DNA from: JAGVSR01 sp031413815
Lineage (GTDB): Bacteria; Pseudomonadota; Alphaproteobacteria; Rhizobiales; Hyphomicrobiaceae
Direction of reading: 5' to 3'
Length of the DNA: 64,000 bases
Assembly (NCBI GenBank): GCA_031413815.1
Contig: JANOFU010000095.1
Coordinates: forward strand, 30,061-94,060
A program made the position numbers and the translations under genes. The notes under the pieces were generated by a model. It ran no database searches. It saw only the letters and a program-made list of their open reading frames with translations, and was not told the DNA's origin. Below are positions 8,484-17,734 of the stretch, in pieces (position 1 is the first letter of the stretch; the number at the start of each line of letters is the position of its first letter).

Positions 8484-8832
8484 TGGGACCAGTGAAGACG
8501 CGACCTCGGACCCTATCGGAAATGCACACATCAGAGAAAATGTTCCAACAACAATGGCGTGGTTATGGGACGCCGCCGAAGTCCTGGCAAGTCAATTGCC
8601 GGGACACCGGTAACGTGCGGTCTGCTTAACGAAAGTGCGTAACAGGATGATCTCCACCGCTACAGTTACCCACGGAACACCCGGTAGCGGCATTGCTCAA
8701 TTTCTGGGTCACCCTGCCCTCCGCTGCCAGCCAGGGCCCAGTTCCGCAGAATTCTCGACGCTGACGTTAACCAGGCAAGGCGCTAGCGGTCTCCGCGGCA
8801 CCTAAGCCCTTGTTTTGATTTGGGAGGACGCT
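8484..8832. other. Intergenic region between divergent kinase and RTX peroxidase genes
   Basis: About 350 bases without a convincing gene. It must hold the promoter of the 8.8-kb RTX gene. Apart from the ribosome-binding site GGGAGG at 8822-8827, I see no strong palindrome or terminator. Confidence 0.6.
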
Positions 8833-11800
8833 ATGGTCAAACTCATTCGCTCGGATCTGGATTTCATTCTCCAGCAGATCGAAATTTCAGAAGCCCATGC
8901 GGCTGGCGGCGATATCCGGGCGTTGGTAGGCGATCCCCTCCTCCCGTTTGGCCTGCGCACAGTTGACGGAACCTTCAACAACCTCATCCCCGGCCAGCAG
9001 AATTTCGGCGCGGCAGACCAACTCTTCCCGCGCAGTGTGGGAGCGAACTTTGGGACCGGAACCCCCCAATCGACGCCATTCTTTGGCATTACGAATACCG
9101 ACTACGGAACGCCCGGAAACGTGGTCGATACGGCCCCGCGCACCATTTCCAACCTGATCGTTGATCAAACGGCCAACAATCCTGCAGCCGTTGCCGCCGC
9201 CCTGGAACTCGCCGGACTGGCTGGTGCTGAAGCCCAGCAGGCGATGAACGATATTGCAGCAGCTGTTGCGGCCGAGGATCCGGGCCTTCCGGCGTTGCTC
9301 GCGAGTTTCGGGATCTCGCTCAGCGCCAACGGCGCGATGTTCATCGCGAACACGGCGCCCGATGAAGGGTTATCCGCCCCGTTCAACTCGTGGATGACGC
9401 TGTTCGGCCAGTTCTTCGACCATGGCCTCGACCTGCTGACCAAGGGCGGCAACGGCACCGTCTTTGTCCCGCTCAATCCCGATGACCCGCTGTACGTCGA
9501 AGGGTCGCCGACAAATTTCATGGTGCTGACCAGAGCCACAAACCAACCGGGCGCCGATGGCGTGCTGGGCACGGCAGACGACATTCAAGAGCATACCAAC
9601 ACGACGACGCCGTTCGTCGATCAGAACCAGACCTACACATCCCACGCCTCCCATCAGGCGTTCCTGCGCGAATATGAGCTCAACAGCGCCGGCGATCCCG
9701 TCTCCACCGGAGCCCTGCTTGGCAACCGCGCGCCCAACGGCGCAGGCCAATACTTCGGCGTTGGCTCGACAGACCTTGAAGGACTGGCAACGTGGGCTGT
9801 TGTCAAAGCTCAAGCGCGCGAACTGCTCGGCATCAATTTGACGGACGCCGATGTTCTCAACGTCCCTCTCCTGGCCACGGACCAGTACGGAAGGATTATT
9901 CCCGGTGCCAATGGCTTTGCGCAAGTCGTATTCGTTGGCCCTGACGGGATTCCGGGCAATGGCGATGACGTGTTGGTCGAAGGCAACCCAGCGGCCCCAA
10001 TCAGTCTAGTGGGCGCCGTTCGCACGGGCCACGGCTTCTTGGATGACATTGCACGGACCGCCAATCCTACCGGCAAAACCGCCGATGCGAACGACACGGC
10101 TGACAACAATTTTGATCAAACCGGTGTCGTGGGCGGCGCTGGTGCGACAACCTACGACAACGAGCTGCTCGATGCCCACAAGGTCACTGGTGATGGCCGC
10201 GGCAACGAAAATATCGGACTGACATCCGTCCACCACATCTTCCACGCCGAACACAACCGGATGGTCGAGCAAGTGAAGGCGACTGTGATCGCCGAAGAAG
10301 CACTAACCCCCGGCTACATCTCGGAATGGACCGTGCCCGGCTTCGTCTACACGCCCGGCATGCCGGTCGAAGACATTGTCTGGAATGGCGAGCGCCTGTT
10401 CCAGACCGCCAAGTTCAGTACCGAAATGCAATACCAGCATCTCGTATTCGAGGAATTCGCGCGCAAGGTGCAGCCCCTGGTCGATATCTTCTCTGGCTAT
10501 CAGGTCGACATCGATCCGTCGATCACGGCGGAGTTCGCTCACGTCGTGTACAGGTTCGGTCACTCGATGCTGACGGAAACCGTTGCGATTATTGACGCAA
10601 ATGGTGTGTCGTCCGACGTCGGACTCATCGAAGCGTTCCTCAACCCCATAATGTTCGATCAGCTTCCGGGCACCGACGCCGAAGCGGCCGGCGCCATTAT
10701 CCGCGGCATGACGCGGCAAGTGGGTAACGAAATTGACGAGTTCGTAACCGAAGCCTTGCGCAACAATTTGTTGGGCCTGCCGCTCGACCTCGCGACTATC
10801 AACATGACGCGCGCCCGCGACACCGGCTCGCCGACCCTCAACGAAGCCCGGCGGGAGTTCTATGAGGCAACGGGCGGCGACAGCCTGCTGCGGCCCTACA
10901 CGAGCTGGTCGGACTTCGCCCAGCACGTCAAGAACCCGCTGTCTGTCATCAACTTCATCGCTGCATACGGCACGCACCCAACGATTCTAAACGCCACGAC
11001 GCTCGAAGCAAAGCGGACGGCCGCACTGGAACTCGTTTTGGGCACCGATCAAAACGGCGACAACTCTGTCCCCGGCGACCGCATCGACTTCCTCAACGGC
11101 AGGGGCCCCTGGGCGAACCAGGCAAATGGAGTGACGATCACGGGTCTCGATGATGTTGATCTGTGGATCGGTGGCCTTGCAGAAGCCATCACGCCCTTTG
11201 GTGGCATGCTGGGATCAACGTTCAACTTCGTATTCGAAACGCAGATGGAACATCTGCAAAGCGGTGACCGGTTCTACTACCTTGGCCGCTTGGCCGGCAC
11301 GAACTTCTTGACCGAGCTTGAAGGCAACTCGTTTGCCTCGATCATTTCAAAGAACACCGACATCGGCGGCGACGGCATGCATTTGCCCGGCGATATCTTC
11401 TCGGTGCCGGGATTCATCCTGGAAATCGACACCACGAAGCAGCTCACCGGACTTGGCTTGGACGGCCGTGCCGATCCGGAAGCAGAACCAGATCCGTTCA
11501 ATCCCTTCGGCAACATCAATCCGCTCGTCATCCGCGACAACCCGGACACCGATGGACCGGACTCGAACTACCTCGAGTACACCGGCGGCGACCATGTTGT
11601 CCTCGGTGGCACAAACCCCGGCAACGCGCTCAATCTGAGCGGCAATGACATCCTCATCGGCAGCATCGGCGACGACACACTCTGGGGCGATGGCGGTAAC
11701 GACATCCTCGAAGGCGGTCACGGCGTCGATCAGTTGATCGGTGGAGACGGTAACGACATCATTTCCGACCTGGGAGGTGACGATAACGTCAAAGGCGGCG

Positions 11801-14800
11801 ATGGCGACGATGTCGTCAACGCTGGCGCTGGCTTCGACCTGATTCTGCTCGGTGACGGCAACGACTTCTCCATCGGCGGCGAGGATTTCAACGAAACCTT
11901 CGGCGGCGAAGGCAACGACTTCATCACGGATGGTGACGACGCTGGTATCGTTTTCGGCGATGGCGGCAACGATTGGATCGAAGGCGGCGACGGCGCCGAC
12001 CTCTTGCAAGGCGACTTCGGCGCCCCGTTCCAGGACGGCGTCAATGCCGGCAACGATGTCATCATCGGCCAAGGCGGCAATGATGACTACGATTCCGAAT
12101 CCGGCGACGACATTATGGTGGCCGGCGTCGGCACCGAGCGCTTCGAAGGTATGCTCGGCTTCGACTGGGTCACGTACACTGGCAGCCCGGCGGCAGCAGA
12201 TGCCGACTTCTTCTTCACAGGCTTGTTGCCGCCCGATCGAGATGCGATCAAAGACCGGTTCGACCTTGTCGAAGGGCTCTCTGGCTCAGCTCTCAATGAC
12301 GTACTTCGCGGCGACAACAGCACGTCGGTCGACTTGCTCGCAATCGAAGAGTTCTCCGGCTTCAACAATGCCATCAATACATCAGCTCAGGTTGAGCTAA
12401 TTAACGGCCTCGACGGGTTGCTCGGCGCTGGCGTCACCACGTTCAGTGGCGGCAACATTATCCTTGGCGGCGGCGGCAGCGACACCATCGAAGGCCGCGG
12501 CGGCGATGACATCATCGACGGCGATGCGTTCCTCAACGTTCGCATCAGCGTCCGCGATCTCAACGATCCGAATCTCGAAATCCGCTCAGCCACCAGCATG
12601 TCCGAAATCCAGGCGGATATGTTCTCCGGTGCGATCAAGCCTGGCCAGTTGCAGATCGTTCGCGAGATTCTCGATACGACCAATGCCGGCATCGACGTTG
12701 CGCTCTACTCGGGCTCAATCGCTGACTACACCATTGAAGGCAATGGCGCTGACGTAGACGGCGATGGGTTCATCACGGTCTCGCACAATGACGCGGCCTT
12801 GGGCGCTGGCCAAGGTGCCGATGGTGTCGATAAGGTCCGCAACATTGAACTGCTTCAGTTCAACGATGGCATCCAGATTCTCGATCCCAACATCACGAAT
12901 GCCGCCGCGACTGGCCAGCTCGAACTCATCGAAAGCAACGCCGATGGCTTCCCGGCTGTCGGAGAAACGTTCACGATTGCGATTGGCTCCGTTGCCGACG
13001 ATGACGGCTTACCGCCGCTTTCGACATTCCAAGTCACGTGGCAGGTCGAACTGACGCCAGGCGAAGGGGATTGGACCGTTATTACCGACCCCGTCACGGA
13101 AGTGCCTGCGACAGGCCTCAGCTTCACGCCGGTTCCCGGCATGGAACTGGAAGGCCTGCGCATTCGCGCCGCCGCTGGATTCATTGGCAACAATGGCATT
13201 CCAGAATTTGTCCTATCCCCACCCACCGTGGCGCTCGCCGCCGCGGTGGCAGGCGTTGGAACCCCACTTGACGACACCCTGTTCGGCACCGTCGGTGATG
13301 ACACCATCGATGCCCTGGCTGGCGACGACGTCGTCTTCCTGTTCTCCGGCAATGACACGGTCATCGGCGGTCCCGGGAATGACATCCTCGACGGTGGCGT
13401 GGGCGACGACACGGCGATTTTTGACGGGCCGATCGGCGACTATACATTCGAGATCAACGCCGAAGGACTGCTTGAAGTCATTCACTTGGGAACACTCGTC
13501 GAAGACGCGGTCATCGATATCGAAAACTTCGTGTTCCGTGATCCGGGCACGGGCGCAATCCTCAACACGATCACGCTGCAGGAAGTGCTTGACGGTCTGG
13601 GAGGCGGTAACACGCCACCGATCGCTGGCAATGATATCGTGACTGTTGCAGAAGACTCGTCCTTCTCAGGTCAAGTCTCGGCAACCGATCTGAACGGCGA
13701 TATTCTGGCGTTTGAGCTCGTCGATGGTCCTGCGAACGGCACATTGACGTTCCTCGCCGACGGCACCTTCGACTATACGCCTAACGCCGACTTCAACGGA
13801 ACCGATAGCTTTACCTACATTGCCAACGACGGAACCGTTGACAGCAACGTTGCGACGATCTCGATCACCGTGACACCGGTGGATGATGCTCCCGTTGTCA
13901 CCGGAACGGTCACGCTCGCGCCACTGGCCGAGGACACGGTGCGCACCATCACAGCGGCCCAATTGCTGGCCAACGTGGCGGATGTTGATACGTTGGCCGC
14001 TGGACTGTCAGTGACTGGGTTGACGCCGTCATCGGGAACGGTGACGCAAACAGGCCCTGGAACCTGGTCGTTCACGCCTGCAACGAATGACAGCACTGCA
14101 GTCACGTTCAGCTATCAAGTGACCGATGGCACGACGTCAGTCGCCAATTCTGCGTCGCTTGATCTCACGCCAGTGAACGATGCGCCAGTGGCCGCACCTG
14201 TCACTCTTGCTGCAATCGCCGAAGACAGTGGCGCACGCGTCATCACGTCGGCCCAGCTGCTGGCAGGTGTATCTGACGTCGATAGCGCAACGGTCACAAT
14301 TACAGCACTGACCATCGCTTCGGGCCTCGGTACCCTCGTGAACAATGGAGGTGGCACCTGGACCTACACACCAGCGGCGAATGACAGCTCATCCGTGACA
14401 TTCAACTACACCGCCTCGGATGGCTTCGTTGCAGCCTCATCAACCGCCTCACTCGATATCACGCCGGTTAATGATGCGCCAGTGGCAGCACCAGTGACAT
14501 TGACATCCATCGCCGAAGACAGTGGCGAACTCGTGATCACGTCAGCACAACTTTTGGCTGGCGTGTCCGATATCGACGGCCCTGCCGCCACAATCACGGC
14601 GCTGTCGATCGCCGCAGGACTTGGCACGCTTGTCAACAACAACAATGGAACCTGGAGCTATACGCCCGCGCTGAACGACGTGAACCCCGTGACGTTTAAC
14701 TACACAGCGTCGGATGGGTTCATCGCTGCATCGTCAACGGCCTCACTCAATATTACCCCGGTCAACGATGCGCCAGTAGCCGCACCCGTGACTCTCGCGG

Positions 14801-17595
14801 CCATGGCCGAAGACAGCGGGGCGCGACTTATTACTTCTGCGCAACTGCTGGCAGGCGTCTCCGATATCGATGGTCCACCAGCCACAATCACAGCACTGTC
14901 GATTGCCTCGGGCCTCGGCAATCTCGTGAACAACGGCAACGGAACGTGGAGTTACACGCCAGCGGCCAACGACAGTTCATCCGTCACGTTTAATTACACG
15001 GCCTCGGATGGATCACTCTCGGCGTCGTCGACGGCCTCTCTCGATATCACCCCGGTCAATGACGCTCCCGTAGCTACTCCGGTTACGCTGGCCTCGATTG
15101 CCGAAGACAGTGGGGTCCGCGTCATCACATCAGCACAACTTTTGGCTGGCGTGTCCGATGTCGACGGACCAGCGGTGACGATCACGGCGCTCTCGATCGC
15201 CTCTGGTCTCGGGACTCTCAGCAATAACGGCAATGGCACCTGGTCGTACACTCCAGCGCTGAATGACAATTCGTCCGTCACCTTCAACTACACGGCTTCG
15301 GATGGCTTCATCGCAGCCTCTTCGACGGCATCGCTTGACATTACTCCCGTCAACGATGCGCCAGTTGCAGCACCCGTCACCCTCGCTGCGATCGCCGAAG
15401 ACAGCGGTGTGCGGATTATCACGTCGGCACAACTGCTGGCTGGCGTCTCGGACGTCGATGGGCCTGCCGCAACAATCACGGCGCTGTCGATCGCGTCGGG
15501 CCTTGGCACACTCGTAAATAACGGTGGTGGTACGTGGAGTTACACACCAGCGCTCAATGACAACTCATCCGTGACGTTCAACTACACGGCTTCGGATGGG
15601 TCTCTGTCAGCATCCTCGACGGCGTCGCTTGACATTACTCCAGTCAACGATGCTCCCGTCGCGGCACCCGTGGTCTTGGCGGCTATTGCAGAAGACAGCG
15701 GCGTCCGCCTGATTACATCGGCTCAGCTATTGGCTGGCGTCACAGACGTCGATGGGCCCGCAGCAACAATCACGGCCGTATCGATCGCGTCCGGCCTCGG
15801 CACACTCGTCAACAACAACAATGGGACGTGGAGTTATACACCGGCCCTGAACGATGCCACATCGGTGACGTTCAACTACACGGCCTCGGATGGATCGCTC
15901 TCGGCGTCTTCAACGGCGTCGCTCGATATTACTCCGGTTAACGATGCGCCCGTTGCAGCGCCTGTCGTCTTGGCAGCCATCGCTGAAGATAGCGGCGTGC
16001 GGATTATCACGTCGGCACAGTTACTGGCAGGCGTCTCGGATGTCGATGGACCTGCCCCAACGATCACCGCGGTGTCGATCGCCTCGGGTCTTGGAGCACT
16101 CGTCAACAATGGCAACGGAACTTGGTCATACACACCGGCACTCAACGACACCACGTCGGTGACGTTCAACTACACGGCTTCCGATGGGGCTCTGTCAGCT
16201 TCCTCGACGGCCTCGCTCGACATAACGCCCGTCAACGATGTAGCGACGGTCATTTCGATATCAGCCAGCGCTGCTGCGGAATTTTCCGCAGCAGGAGCCG
16301 TCGTTGGCAATTTGTCGGCGAACGATCCCGATGCCGGTGACACGCTGACGTTTACATTGCTCGACAACGCGGGTGGGCGCTTCCAGATCGTGGGCAATCA
16401 GCTCCGGGTTGCAAACGGCGTCGCGCTCGACTTCGAACAAGCCACGTCGCATATCATCCAAGTTCAGGTGTCGGATGGCGTGGGCGCACCGGTCGTCCGC
16501 AACTTGACGATCAACGTCAACGACATCAATCCCGAGACCGTCAATGGCACGGCGGCGGGCGAGAGGATTGTCGGCGGTATCGGCGCTGATACGATCCTCG
16601 GCAACAGCGGCGACGACGTCCTCGAAGGCGGCCAAGCCGCGGACAACCTCCAAGGCGGTGCCGGTAACGATCGCTTCGTCGCGACCGTCGGCGACGGCAA
16701 CGACATCTACAACGGCGGTACAGAAACCGACACCTACGACCTATCGTTGACGTCGGCCGCCGCAACGGTCAACTTGGCAACCGGGACAGCGTCAAGTGCC
16801 GATACCGGAACAGACGGCCTGTCGCTGATCGAGAACGTGATCGGCAGCCAAGGCAGCAACACGATCACGGGCAGCACCGGCAACAACGTGTTGGACGGTG
16901 CGGGCGGCAACGACACGATCACTGGCGGGCTGGGAGCCGATACAGTCCGCGGCGGCGACGGCGCCGACCGGTTCATCGCCACCATTGGCGATGGCAACGA
17001 CAGCTACACCGGTGGCCTCGGCATCGACACCTACGATCTGTCTCTGACCACCGCAGCCGCTACAGTCAATCTCGTGGCCGGAACGGCGACGAGTGCTCAG
17101 ATTGGGTCAGATACCCTAGTTGGCATCGAGAATATCATTGGTAGTCAGGGAATTAACGTCATCTCAGGTGACAGCTTCAATAACATTCTGAGCGGCTTGG
17201 GCGGCAATGATACGCTGACGGGCGGTGCCGGCAACGATACCCTTAACGGCGGCGCCGGCGTGGACAACCTCAACGGTGGGCTCGGCAATGACGTGCTCAA
17301 CGGCGGGGCAGGAAGCGATACGCTGAACACGGCCGATGGCAATGACACCATCGTTCTACAAACTGGATACGGGACCGACCAAATCGTTGGCTTCGATGCT
17401 GATGTCATCGGCGGGCAGGACTTTATCGACCTGCGGGGTCTCGGCATCACGGCCGGCAACTTCGCAGCCAACGTTATTGTTCTCGACTTGGGCGCCAACA
17501 CATTCGTGATCGCCGGAGGCGGTACGTTAACTCTTCAAGGTGTCAGCGGGGTTGGCGCGAACACCATTACCCAGGCGGACTTCCTCCTCGCCTAA
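8833..17595 (+). CDS. Giant secreted RTX protein with animal-type heme peroxidase domain (MopA-like)
   Basis: The protein has 2920 residues and starts at an ATG with GGAGG 5 bases upstream. Residues about 30-880 form an animal-type heme peroxidase domain: distal His197 in FGQFFDHGLDL, HHIFHAEHNRM at 467-477, proximal His577 in VYRFGHSM, TRARD at 659-663 and DLWIGGLAE at 776-784. RTX nonapeptide calcium repeats follow at about 935-1100 and 1476-1530. Next come a cadherin-like domain (about 1593-1686), eight 98-residue repeats (1682-2465), another cadherin-like domain and a C-terminal RTX block ending in a hydrophobic, acidic type I secretion signal. There is no N-terminal signal peptide. Export by the ABC/HlyD pair downstream is expected. 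Related RTX heme peroxidases (MopA) oxidise Mn(II); the substrate here is not shown. Confidence 0.9.
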   Translation: MVKLIRSDLDFILQQIEISEAHAAGGDIRALVGDPLLPFGLRTVDGTFNNLIPGQQNFGAADQLFPRSVGANFGTGTPQSTPFFGITNTDYGTPGNVVDTAPRTISNLIVDQTANNPAAVAAALELAGLAGAEAQQAMNDIAAAVAAEDPGLPALLASFGISLSANGAMFIANTAPDEGLSAPFNSWMTLFGQFFDHGLDLLTKGGNGTVFVPLNPDDPLYVEGSPTNFMVLTRATNQPGADGVLGTADDIQEHTNTTTPFVDQNQTYTSHASHQAFLREYELNSAGDPVSTGALLGNRAPNGAGQYFGVGSTDLEGLATWAVVKAQARELLGINLTDADVLNVPLLATDQYGRIIPGANGFAQVVFVGPDGIPGNGDDVLVEGNPAAPISLVGAVRTGHGFLDDIARTANPTGKTADANDTADNNFDQTGVVGGAGATTYDNELLDAHKVTGDGRGNENIGLTSVHHIFHAEHNRMVEQVKATVIAEEALTPGYISEWTVPGFVYTPGMPVEDIVWNGERLFQTAKFSTEMQYQHLVFEEFARKVQPLVDIFSGYQVDIDPSITAEFAHVVYRFGHSMLTETVAIIDANGVSSDVGLIEAFLNPIMFDQLPGTDAEAAGAIIRGMTRQVGNEIDEFVTEALRNNLLGLPLDLATINMTRARDTGSPTLNEARREFYEATGGDSLLRPYTSWSDFAQHVKNPLSVINFIAAYGTHPTILNATTLEAKRTAALELVLGTDQNGDNSVPGDRIDFLNGRGPWANQANGVTITGLDDVDLWIGGLAEAITPFGGMLGSTFNFVFETQMEHLQSGDRFYYLGRLAGTNFLTELEGNSFASIISKNTDIGGDGMHLPGDIFSVPGFILEIDTTKQLTGLGLDGRADPEAEPDPFNPFGNINPLVIRDNPDTDGPDSNYLEYTGGDHVVLGGTNPGNALNLSGNDILIGSIGDDTLWGDGGNDILEGGHGVDQLIGGDGNDIISDLGGDDNVKGGDGDDVVNAGAGFDLILLGDGNDFSIGGEDFNETFGGEGNDFITDGDDAGIVFGDGGNDWIEGGDGADLLQGDFGAPFQDGVNAGNDVIIGQGGNDDYDSESGDDIMVAGVGTERFEGMLGFDWVTYTGSPAAADADFFFTGLLPPDRDAIKDRFDLVEGLSGSALNDVLRGDNSTSVDLLAIEEFSGFNNAINTSAQVELINGLDGLLGAGVTTFSGGNIILGGGGSDTIEGRGGDDIIDGDAFLNVRISVRDLNDPNLEIRSATSMSEIQADMFSGAIKPGQLQIVREILDTTNAGIDVALYSGSIADYTIEGNGADVDGDGFITVSHNDAALGAGQGADGVDKVRNIELLQFNDGIQILDPNITNAAATGQLELIESNADGFPAVGETFTIAIGSVADDDGLPPLSTFQVTWQVELTPGEGDWTVITDPVTEVPATGLSFTPVPGMELEGLRIRAAAGFIGNNGIPEFVLSPPTVALAAAVAGVGTPLDDTLFGTVGDDTIDALAGDDVVFLFSGNDTVIGGPGNDILDGGVGDDTAIFDGPIGDYTFEINAEGLLEVIHLGTLVEDAVIDIENFVFRDPGTGAILNTITLQEVLDGLGGGNTPPIAGNDIVTVAEDSSFSGQVSATDLNGDILAFELVDGPANGTLTFLADGTFDYTPNADFNGTDSFTYIANDGTVDSNVATISITVTPVDDAPVVTGTVTLAPLAEDTVRTITAAQLLANVADVDTLAAGLSVTGLTPSSGTVTQTGPGTWSFTPATNDSTAVTFSYQVTDGTTSVANSASLDLTPVNDAPVAAPVTLAAIAEDSGARVITSAQLLAGVSDVDSATVTITALTIASGLGTLVNNGGGTWTYTPAANDSSSVTFNYTASDGFVAASSTASLDITPVNDAPVAAPVTLTSIAEDSGELVITSAQLLAGVSDIDGPAATITALSIAAGLGTLVNNNNGTWSYTPALNDVNPVTFNYTASDGFIAASSTASLNITPVNDAPVAAPVTLAAMAEDSGARLITSAQLLAGVSDIDGPPATITALSIASGLGNLVNNGNGTWSYTPAANDSSSVTFNYTASDGSLSASSTASLDITPVNDAPVATPVTLASIAEDSGVRVITSAQLLAGVSDVDGPAVTITALSIASGLGTLSNNGNGTWSYTPALNDNSSVTFNYTASDGFIAASSTASLDITPVNDAPVAAPVTLAAIAEDSGVRIITSAQLLAGVSDVDGPAATITALSIASGLGTLVNNGGGTWSYTPALNDNSSVTFNYTASDGSLSASSTASLDITPVNDAPVAAPVVLAAIAEDSGVRLITSAQLLAGVTDVDGPAATITAVSIASGLGTLVNNNNGTWSYTPALNDATSVTFNYTASDGSLSASSTASLDITPVNDAPVAAPVVLAAIAEDSGVRIITSAQLLAGVSDVDGPAPTITAVSIASGLGALVNNGNGTWSYTPALNDTTSVTFNYTASDGALSASSTASLDITPVNDVATVISISASAAAEFSAAGAVVGNLSANDPDAGDTLTFTLLDNAGGRFQIVGNQLRVANGVALDFEQATSHIIQVQVSDGVGAPVVRNLTINVNDINPETVNGTAAGERIVGGIGADTILGNSGDDVLEGGQAADNLQGGAGNDRFVATVGDGNDIYNGGTETDTYDLSLTSAAATVNLATGTASSADTGTDGLSLIENVIGSQGSNTITGSTGNNVLDGAGGNDTITGGLGADTVRGGDGADRFIATIGDGNDSYTGGLGIDTYDLSLTTAAATVNLVAGTATSAQIGSDTLVGIENIIGSQGINVISGDSFNNILSGLGGNDTLTGGAGNDTLNGGAGVDNLNGGLGNDVLNGGAGSDTLNTADGNDTIVLQTGYGTDQIVGFDADVIGGQDFIDLRGLGITAGNFAANVIVLDLGANTFVIAGGGTLTLQGVSGVGANTITQADFLLA
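13876..16227 (+). repeat. Eight tandem 294-bp (98-residue) cadherin-like repeats
   Basis: Inside the RTX peroxidase gene the motif (T/I)TPVNDAPV returns at exactly 294-base steps: 13876, 14170, 14464, 14758, 15052, 15346, 15640, 15934 and the end at 16228. Each unit has an AEDSG, ITSAQLLAGVSDVDG, GTWSYTPALND and FNYTASDG block. The first unit is more divergent. Protein identity is very high but third codon positions differ widely, so the array is not a recent DNA duplication. The domains probably act as an extracellular spacer or adhesive stalk. Confidence 0.93.
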
Positions 17596-17604
17596 CGCAA
17601 CATC

Positions 17605-17631
17605 GTGCGCCGCGGATAGTCTGCGGCGCAC
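17605..17631 (+). terminator. GC-rich hairpin after the RTX peroxidase gene
   Basis: GTGCGCCGC and GCGGCGCAC form a perfect 9-bp stem with a 9-base loop, 9 bases after the stop codon. No T-run follows, so it may be a weak or Rho-assisted terminator or an mRNA-stabilising hairpin. Confidence 0.45.
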
Positions 17632-17638
17632 GCCCGTC

Positions 17639-17656
17639 ATCAGACTTTGGTCTGAT
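17639..17656. promoter_or_regulatory. Inverted repeat ATCAGAC-N4-GTCTGAT, copy 2
   Basis: A perfect 7+4+7 palindrome (spacer TTTG) lies about 80 bases upstream of the second RTX gene. It matches the palindrome at 8451-8468 in the kinase start region in sequence and spacing. It is a candidate operator, possibly for the local NarL-type regulator. Confidence 0.38.
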
Positions 17657-17734
17657 AGAAAACACTCCACACCAGCCAAACAAAGCTCTAACGTGTCAAC
17701 GATCCTGCCGTAGGTAAGGTGACGGGCCAATATT

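Noticed and set aside
13876..16227. CRISPR-like array
   Set aside because: The period is 294 bases, in frame with a protein, and no short direct repeats with unique spacers are present.
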